This document shows positions 51,701 through 57,276 of a DNA stretch of 57,276 nt, in pieces. Both the position numbers and the translations under genes were made by a program. The notes beneath the pieces are model-generated. The model was given only the letters and a program-made list of their open reading frames with translations. It was not told where the DNA came from and made no database searches. Every line of letters starts with the position of its first letter. Position 1 is the stretch's first letter. The DNA is from Deinococcus betulae. GTDB taxonomy: Bacteria > Deinococcota > Deinococci > Deinococcales > Deinococcaceae. The stretch lies in contig NZ_JAIQXU010000031.1 in NCBI RefSeq assembly GCF_020166395.1, forward strand, positions 1 through 57,276, read 5' to 3'.

Positions 51701-54110
51701 TGGCCGGGAAGAACGCCCCGAGTACCTGATTGACCACGCCTCGAAAACGTCCAGCAACTTCCAGTTGGTGGTCAGTTCCCGCGAGAACGAAGAACTTGAG
51801 GTGATGCTGCGCCCGGTCCTCAAAGAGTACGGCCTGCCGCAGGGCCGGGCGCTGGCCACCCTGACGGCCCTACACGCCTTGTCCGGTCGGCTGGCCCTGA
51901 AGCTGCTCTCCACCAGCAACGAGCAGGCGGAAGTCCTGGGACTCGCGTTGGCCAAGCTGTTCCTGGAATACCAGGGCGCCCTCCACAACCAATTGATTGT
52001 TCCCCTCGACACGCACCCCGAGCTGAACCAGGCCGAGGACGCCTTGGACCTCCACGTCCGCCGCACTGACCTCGCCTTGATCGACCTAGACGCGGAGACC
52101 CGGACCATCACCGTGCGCCTAGTTGAAGTGAAGTGTTACCGGCACGTGCACGGGTTGTTAGGCTACGAGCAACTCAAGCTCAACATCGCCGAGCAGGTCA
52201 GGGACAGCGAAGTGCGCCTGCAGCGCCTATTCGCCCCTCAGCGCAAGGAGACCCACCCGGCGCTGGCTCCACTCCGGGCGCGGCAGTTCGCGCAACTGCT
52301 CGCGCCGTACCTGGACCGTGCGCAGCGGTACGCCCTGATCGAGCAGGGCGCCTATGACAGCGGTCACGCCCTCCTCAGCACCTTGGAAGAGGGATACGAA
52401 CTTCACTTCGAGCGTTCCGCCGTCATCTTCGACTTCAACGCCGATCAGTACGAAATGACCGTGGAAAGCGGCATCGAATATCACCGGGTCGGTTTTGACG
52501 CCATTCAGGACCTTATGTCCATCGCCCCGGAGCAACGCGGGCAGGCTGTAGACCTGGCCCTCACGGAAACGTCGACGCTCCCCAAACTCAACGACGTCAG
52601 TTTCCAGCCCAGACGAAGGAGACAGTCCACCGGAGAGAACGAGCCGCCGTTCGAACCGCAGGATACGCGCGAACCACCCAGCCCTTCTCCTGACCAGCCA
52701 GCCGTGCCGCCCACCGGTGGTCCGGCGGATGAGCCCCCAGAACGTGAAGCGCGCGTGGCCCCGGTGCTCCCTCGGTCCCCAAAGACGCCACCACCTGCTG
52801 TACCTGTGGATCCTGTGTCAGTGGCTGAGACGCCCGAAGCACCGGTCGCCGACGAGCGTCCCGTACCGGTACAGGTTACGCCGGTAGTGGAATCACCTCC
52901 GCAGGGCCTGACCTACGACTTTATCCTCGGATCGACAAAAGACACGCCTCAGTTCGGTCTGTTGGGTGAATACGCTGGTCGCAAAGTCGCCCTGGACCTG
53001 AACGAGACCCACACGATCAGCCTCTTCGGCGTTCAGGGCGGCGGGAAGAGCTACACGCTGGGCACCATTATTGAAATGGCGACCATGCCCATTCCTGGCA
53101 TCAACCAGTTGCCTTCGCCCCTGGCTTCGGTGATCTTCCACTACAGCAACACGCAGGAGTATGCCCCGGAGTTCGTGAGCATGAATCAGGCGAACACGGA
53201 AGCCCAACAACTCGCCATGCTGAAGGCAAGGTATGGCGCGGATGGGCACCCCCTCCAGGACATCCTGCTGCTGGCTCCACAGGACAAAGTGGAGGAACGG
53301 CAACGCGAGTACCCAGAGCTGACAGTCAAACCTCTGCTGTTCTCCGCAAGCGAGTTACAAGTCAGCCACTGGCAGTTCCTGCTCAATGCCATCGGGAATA
53401 ACAGCATGTACATGCGGCAATTTAAGTCGCTGATGAGGGAACACCGCAAAGACCTCAAGATCAGCGTGCTGCGCGAAGCAGTGGAGAACAGCACTATGAC
53501 CCCCCCCGCGAGGGAACTGGCGCTGGTTCGGCTCGACCTGGCGGCCGATTACATCCATGACGACGCGCAGATCAGCAGTTTCCTGAGGCCAGGGCGCCTG
53601 CTCATCGTCGATCTCAGGGACGAATTCATCGAGAAAAGTGAAGCGCTGAGCCTCTTCGTGATTCTCTTGCAACTCTTCGCCGACGCCAAGGTCGACGGTC
53701 GACCATTCAACAAGCTGGTGGTGTTTGACGAGGCACACAAGTACATTGACGATCCCGAGTTGATTGGGAACGTCGTGGAGATCATCCGCGAAATGCGCCA
53801 CAAAGGCACGAGCATTCTCTTGGCCAGTCAGGACCCGTCGTCTGTCCCCGTTAAGATGATTGAACTCAGCACCCAGATCATCCTGCACAAGTTCAACAGT
53901 CCGGCCTGGCTCCGCCACATCCAGAAAGCCAACGCGGCGCTGGCGAGCCTTACGCCTAACGGCATGGCTGAATTACGCCCCGGCGAGGCGTTCATCTGGT
54001 CGAGCAAAGCGTCAGACGCGGCCTTCACCAGCCGGGCCATGAAGATCTCCGGTCGCCCGCGGGTCTCACGTCACGGCGGCGACACCAAGCAGGCCGTTAG
54101 GAGTGACTGA
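48717..54110 (+). CDS. Giant HerA/DUF87 ATPase with a PD-(D/E)XK-like nuclease motif (MADS MAD8-like)
   Basis: 1797 residues. The first 1000 residues are of unknown fold. Around 1118-1139 comes TDLALIDLD ... VRLVEVKCYRH, giving D1118 and E1137-V-K1139, a PD-(D/E)XK nuclease signature. A Pro-rich linker (about 1307-1395) leads to a HerA/FtsK-type motor: Walker A GVQGGGKS (1438-1445), a strand LIVDLRDEF, Walker B VVFDEAH (D1671, E1672) and LLASQDPSSVP. The layout is like DptH or a fused HerA-nuclease. It is probably the DNA-translocating and cutting effector of the operon. No terminator is obvious; a weak stem CTGTCA/TGACAG lies at 54131-54154. Confidence 0.85.
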   Translation: MTRVKKGMRAITADDMNTLLASLLAPALLSLVGHRAPGHCMRVTDLNPDLARQICAQLHQTQPDVEVYVLVGEQPEHLNVQPYGVTGTRLVELRNPLSDGSLRPPLLVFIPAGLHASAEDSFSVATFENITFPHLYEDARDLLLSGFPMHTRTLTEAVLTLNEAKPSRVDIVRYLLTIALNEHDPSVVGAALYELHLLPDFKLHVAGDALALRLRQNLDKAKIILDQSQSERHRALNVGVTDLAFRKHIANSLMDFRTEGVGAWLRHIATDPALWPLAFDRWPLPDAVAQDRIFIQITGTTLPQATEGMLGLQAGEPYLPIGDGALKKFRIDFKTDPAPSQLPKISKFVLEIISQDQGPVGVLTTRKAWPKGDKAYAEFAMTKLARAEWGPGLHYVRIRPYAADGSIIDLVDEDNVKLPWGGSQEDESRTYPNEQWFFVSSDAEPDDAPPQRAIPRLPSLTAAWLQLKASENAQQRKRPVALERLTYKGEDSVFEAFFGRDGLRHIMAPTQLAELERQIMTLAPQERVSVLTTLPKQRTSILSSDPVPDLSLSPATRAYLTERQRMLERIRGSHGDGLVAALDFQDPEVQQAVRSLVQTYQDVLQALCLRGDQEALVELRQVLTWDTLRTLISQQRSLKDVLLIAPTHPLKLLWSASWACLGQQWTQEALPPAVREFYFTSLRPHAFPVLGSTGDGSLMVPVTELAPGWTLCTAPAERDPRGILSDLCAGLQLPEPVGEDGLRAEELARRFRRYLIQHPYLSVLAINAFNAGQAGLLADALVLLQKSPELRDMAYDVRLFVDDPLAAGVGQGLLNLLNHGGKTTDRNAEAFGMSTGDTLRPKLGLAIRPFSEFQRDGRQHTAHVSLLFDLFPAGEIKAQPARDEDQLLPFHGLMQDFSTQYTETDELARWERQPVFGTAEPITGDDQLTPYLGSLPKALSASFTAVATGEYQPQLKPTVTLTLGSEQRALLHQIHEVSDWVITIDRNLGVEFFDHGREERPEYLIDHASKTSSNFQLVVSSRENEELEVMLRPVLKEYGLPQGRALATLTALHALSGRLALKLLSTSNEQAEVLGLALAKLFLEYQGALHNQLIVPLDTHPELNQAEDALDLHVRRTDLALIDLDAETRTITVRLVEVKCYRHVHGLLGYEQLKLNIAEQVRDSEVRLQRLFAPQRKETHPALAPLRARQFAQLLAPYLDRAQRYALIEQGAYDSGHALLSTLEEGYELHFERSAVIFDFNADQYEMTVESGIEYHRVGFDAIQDLMSIAPEQRGQAVDLALTETSTLPKLNDVSFQPRRRRQSTGENEPPFEPQDTREPPSPSPDQPAVPPTGGPADEPPEREARVAPVLPRSPKTPPPAVPVDPVSVAETPEAPVADERPVPVQVTPVVESPPQGLTYDFILGSTKDTPQFGLLGEYAGRKVALDLNETHTISLFGVQGGGKSYTLGTIIEMATMPIPGINQLPSPLASVIFHYSNTQEYAPEFVSMNQANTEAQQLAMLKARYGADGHPLQDILLLAPQDKVEERQREYPELTVKPLLFSASELQVSHWQFLLNAIGNNSMYMRQFKSLMREHRKDLKISVLREAVENSTMTPPARELALVRLDLAADYIHDDAQISSFLRPGRLLIVDLRDEFIEKSEALSLFVILLQLFADAKVDGRPFNKLVVFDEAHKYIDDPELIGNVVEIIREMRHKGTSILLASQDPSSVPVKMIELSTQIILHKFNSPAWLRHIQKANAALASLTPNGMAELRPGEAFIWSSKASDAAFTSRAMKISGRPRVSRHGGDTKQAVRSD

Positions 54111-54573
54111 CGCAACCCGGTCACTCTAAACTGTCAAATCTCAATACCTGACAGATAGAAATTTTTATCATCCAGGAGCAGGTAAAGGGGATTTAAGAAG
54201 GTCGAAGTATGTGTAGGCCTGACTACCAATAGTTTGGACAGTTTTCAGGCAAGGCGATCATGACATGAGCAAAACGTCGTCTGGGAGGCTCGTTACGCTG
54301 CCCTCCATCTCAAACTCTCCCACAAGTGAGAGAAGAGAAAACAGCGCGCTCTCCGGGTCGATCTACGCGGACCGCTGAAACTGTTGAGGGTTTGTAAAAT
54401 AGGATTTCTCTTAATAAGAGAAAAACTGTTATACAATCGTGTCATAGCGCGTTCTGGTCACCTCTGGTTTTAAAACGCTGACAGACCCCAGGGAAAAATC
54501 AATTTATAGGCGCTGGATCGGTGTTTTTTTATCTAGGCGCCGTGCTCTCTCCTCTATTTTTATGAGGTGTCTT
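54111..54573. other. AT-rich intergenic region between defence operon and recombinase
   Basis: About 460 bases without a gene. It holds a weak stem (54131-54154), a perfect seven-base-arm hairpin TTCTCTT-AAT-AAGAGAA (54406-54422) and an AT-rich promoter-like stretch up to the recombinase start. The sudden change to AT-rich DNA marks the edge of a separately acquired segment. Confidence 0.5.
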
Positions 54574-56767
54574 ATGAGTGTTCGCTCAGAGCGGGTACGT
54601 CATGCGCTGGAGATGTTCCACGCAGCAGGGCAGCAAATGCCCATCCATACTGACGGAAGTGTTGATTGGCTCAGTCTTGGGTTATGGATTGGTAATGAGC
54701 CAGATATCTTCCAGCGCTATTCAAAACTCAAAACGCTCGTGTTCGCGAAGATGGCTGAGCATCTGAGAGGGCCAGCCAACCCAACTCTGACATATGAAAT
54801 ACTGCTGACCTCAGGCGCCCAAACTGCTCTATCAGATTCGTCACTCGCAGTCTATAGAAGCACCATGCGTACTTATCTTCGGACATCAGGCACCTCTTTA
54901 CAGAATTCTGTCTCCACCGAATTACTTGATTACAGGCATGCTCTCAGCCGGGCCATCTTGATCGAAATGCAGGTCCAACAGCCGAAATGTAATCTGAAAT
55001 CTCTTAGATCCATTCTCCGCTGGTGGCGAAAGCAAGCTCTTACTCTGCTTTTCCAAAGTCATTCCCAAGCCCAGCCGTTCCAAACGCTTTTACTCATTCT
55101 GAATGAATGCGGCTTTACTTCTGATGAATTGGACTGCAACCTTCATCTGGATGTCGGTACCATTCGGACCATCCTTACGCAACCGTGTTTTGCCCCCCAG
55201 ACTAGTGAGTTGATCCAGCAGATTGAGAGCCTATTGGATCTTCCCAAAGGCTTATTGATATCTTCTCCTGGGCAGGACTTCAGCGAAGCGACTGTATCTT
55301 GGCCAGAGGATTTTTGTCAGGTAAGCCGACCTGGAATAGTAAAGCGCCGCCAGAGAGTTCTTGACTTGCTTCCTTATCACTTTGAAGATCTTTCAGAGAG
55401 TGAAAGAGAAGAAGCATTTCAAACTGCATTAACGAAGGTGCGCGACGACTCTGATCTGACTCAAAACCAACTTCGCAGAAGAAGATACTACCGTACAATG
55501 TTGCTTAAAGCAATTGAAGGGTTGAGTTCACCATGGGAAGAAGAGATTGAACAGCTTGTTCAATTCAAGACTGAGGATGTTCTGCTGGACATCGATATGC
55601 ATAGAAATAATAAATGGAGTGAGGCTACAGTTGAAATAAGAATCCGAGGCGTTAAGACTTTTATAGCTTTTTTGCATCTATCTCGAAGTCAACAGCCTGA
55701 TCTGAGTGGATTAGGTATAGACGCGCATTTCCTAACTCTTCTATATTACTGATATATCGGCTTTAGTTAAGTTCACTAAATTCCTACGATTACGTACTGG
55801 AGCTTATAACGAAACGGTTATAAGTCATTTATCAACATTAAGTTCGTTGGTGAATCCAAATGTCGGGTGGATTACGCAAACTCCGTCCCTTTTAAGCAAA
55901 CTTCCTGTGCCCAATCAAGAAGAAATTCAAAGTATTGGAGGATGGCGACAAGCATGCCAAAGAGCTTATAAATATCTTTCGGAAATAAAATCAAGAGCGA
56001 AGAGGGAGATTGTTTCGACTTCAGATCGCAAATCTAATATTTTGCCCTTATTAATATTAGACAATCCACTTGACTTTGTTCAAGAAGCACTAAGGCTCAC
56101 ACGCTCGTCCCTACCATTCTCGGTGGTTCCATCTTTGAAGGATGCATTGATATGGCAAAGATACATCTTCGTAAGTATCTTAGCTAGCTTTCCATTGCGA
56201 GCAAGGACTATGCGAAGCATTACCTATCATCATGATCAAAAAGGAGAATTGGCTCTTAGGGATGGCGTCTGGTCACTCTCTATTCCAAACAGCAAATTAA
56301 AGAATGGTCAAGCAAACTCGTCTCTCAAGAGAGAGGAGGTTATTTCTATTAGACTATCAGGTCGCCGGTGGTTTGATCGACTTTTACCTGATTTGGAGAG
56401 ATTTTTAACCTTCTATCGACCTTTGTTATGCCAAAATAATTCATTCCTTTTTGCATCTTTCGAAGGAAATCTTCGAAACATGTCTTATGATATGGCAATT
56501 TCATGGTCGAGGGAATACCTTTCTCAATATTCCAAAGTGGGTGTCTATATTCCTGGGTTACGGCCCTTTGGTCCACATTCATTCCGCGATATCGTAGCTA
56601 CACACTTCGTTCAGCATGGCGAATATGAAAAAGCGGCAGCCGCACTGATGGAGGATGTGCGTACTGTGAGGCGTCATTACGCCCATGACCCTATGCATCG
56701 CCAAGTTGGTCGTGCGTTTGGTTACTTGGACGAGACCGTAAAGCCACGTCCGAGCCCATTTTCGTAA
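54574..56767 (+). pseudogene. Large tyrosine recombinase/integrase, split by a frameshift
   Basis: The first part (from ATG 54574, GAGGTG upstream) runs to a TGA at 55750. The plus-one frame continues without a stop as ITDISALVKFTKFLRLRTGA from 55745, so together they read as one protein of about 730 residues. The C-terminal part has the tyrosine-recombinase residues: R in FPLRARTMRSITY, HSFRDIVATHF (H-x-x-R) and the likely nucleophile in VRRHYAHD. The N-terminal part is a long helical DNA-binding region. The gene is AT-rich and unlike its neighbours. A sequencing error or a one-base change in the TATATTACTG stretch explains the break; alternatively two separate proteins from GTG 55847. Confidence 0.72.
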
Positions 56768-57041
56768 GTCCCAAGAGCCAGTCAGTGGTCACGTTCAACG
56801 TGTACGCAAACGCCAGTAATTCGTAATCCTGGACACTGCGGCTCCCTGTCTCAATCTTGGCCAGCACACCTGGAGAGACCTGAAGACCAGTGTGTTCATA
56901 GAGCGCCACACAAAATGCCTTGAGCGTTCGCGCCTCCGTTCGGTTTTTTCGGGCCTCTCGGAGGCGCGCCCCAATCAAGTTCTGCTGGTCTCCAAGTCCT
57001 GGTAGCCTTGTCTGCAGTGAACGCCGACGCGTCGTGCTCAT
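56691..57041 (-). CDS. XRE-family helix-turn-helix regulator
   Basis: 116 residues from ATG 57041 (a TTG at 57062 would add seven). The HTH (about 25-90) reads LIGARLREARKNRTEARTLK, then LQVSPGVLAKIETGSRSVQD and YELLAFAYTLNVTTDWLLGL, a lambda-repressor-type fold. Its 3' end overlaps the 3' end of the recombinase by 77 bases on the other strand. Nearby XRE regulators are common in integrated elements and may control the recombinase. Confidence 0.85.
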   Translation of the reverse strand: MSTTRRRSLQTRLPGLGDQQNLIGARLREARKNRTEARTLKAFCVALYEHTGLQVSPGVLAKIETGSRSVQDYELLAFAYTLNVTTDWLLGLTKMGSDVALRSRPSNQTHDQLGDA

Positions 57042-57098
57042 GTGGCCGTACCTGACGGCCAAGGTTTAGACGGATTGGAGACCTCACTCCATTCACCC

Positions 57099-57276
57099 CT
57101 ACGACGTTCCGTTTTCACTCAGCTCACCTTCAGGCGCCATCAGGAGGTCAACGACGGAAGCGCCGACGGCGTGCGCCAAAGCGTCCAGAATATCGATGCC
57201 TACGTTCCGTTTCCCGCGCTCAATTTGGGAGATATACGACCAGTCCATTTGACTGGCCTGCGCCACATCAAAGATC
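57099..57276 (-). CDS. XRE-family helix-turn-helix regulator, partial
   Basis: The minus strand from the window end reads FDVAQASQMDWSYISQIERG then KRNVGIDILDALAHAVGASV and DLLMAPEGELSENGTS to a TAG at 57099-57101. This is the second half of an XRE HTH (SQIERGKRN recognition helix) with its C-terminal tail; the N-terminus lies outside the window. It is a different protein from the XRE at 56691. Confidence 0.8.
   Translation of the reverse strand, partial: IFDVAQASQMDWSYISQIERGKRNVGIDILDALAHAVGASVVDLLMAPEGELSENGTS

Noticed and set aside
39517..54110. Classification as BREX, DISARM or Dnd
   Set aside because: No PglZ phosphatase, no BrxC/PglY partner, no DISARM helicase or DUF1998 protein, and no dnd/ssp modification genes are present; only single domains are shared.
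1..57276. CRISPR arrays, tRNA and rRNA genes
   Set aside because: I looked for regularly spaced repeats, tRNA-like cloverleaf ends (GGTTCGA/CCA) and rRNA-like blocks, and saw none.

Overview
The window looks like an accessory region (plasmid or secondary replicon) of a Deinococcus-type bacterium. The case rests on the high GC content with strong third-position bias, promoter-like TANNNT boxes 5-8 bases before start codons (leaderless style), PAS/GAF histidine kinases with the divergent TAHNLEAP phosphoacceptor motif, a DUF2171 protein, and a mixture of metal-handling genes and insertion-sequence debris. Genus is an inference from style; I could not run a database search.

Layout. 1-4700: a truncated IS5-like transposase, a DUF1304 membrane protein, a copper-monooxygenase-like protein with a small c-type cytochrome, and a divergent OmpR-type two-component pair. 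4743-15119: an insertion-sequence zone holding two 811-bp IS6-family copies in inverted orientation, a third decayed IS6 copy, an IS701-like remnant, and an IS1182-family element with intact ends and a 7-bp duplication but two in-frame stops. Two large sensor kinases lie between the IS6 copies. 15259-24331: a metal-resistance operon of 13 tightly packed genes (Zn/Cd/Pb P-type ATPase, thiol protein, signal peptidase II, DUF3105, DUF305, CDF exporter, SCO1, ArsR/SmtB regulator, two small proteins, YcnI, CopC, CopD), with a paired operator-like motif in front. 24357-32441: an unknown 408-residue protein, a PHP-domain lipoprotein, an EF-hand HupE/UreJ-like membrane protein, a winged-helix regulator, a lipoprotein and a zinc phospholipase C-like protein with an FnIII domain. 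32475-37604: a manganese module (MntR, MntH, and a divergent multicopper oxidase plus ZIP permease pair behind a MntR-like box), then an ICMT-family methyltransferase preceded by the same operator motif as the P-type ATPase.

39517-54110 is the most interesting part: one five-gene, 14.6-kb operon with translational overlaps. It encodes a type I-like adenine methyltransferase, a specificity subunit, a 1378-residue NERD-pseudokinase-kinase-P-loop fusion, a 540-residue protein of unknown function, and a 1797-residue protein joining a PD-(D/E)XK-like motif to a HerA/DUF87 ATPase. This matches the methylation-associated defence system (MADS) type of phage-defence locus in a reduced form: I do not see counterparts of the remaining MADS genes. 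It is followed by an AT-rich segment with a frameshifted tyrosine recombinase of about 730 residues and two XRE-type regulators, the last cut by the window end. Upstream of the operon lies a decayed winged-helix gene (38104-39289).

How the parts fit together: copper, zinc/cadmium/lead and manganese homeostasis genes, each with a local metal-sensing regulator (ArsR, MntR), sit beside a defence island and a recombinase, separated by insertion sequences. This is the usual build of a mobile adaptive region.
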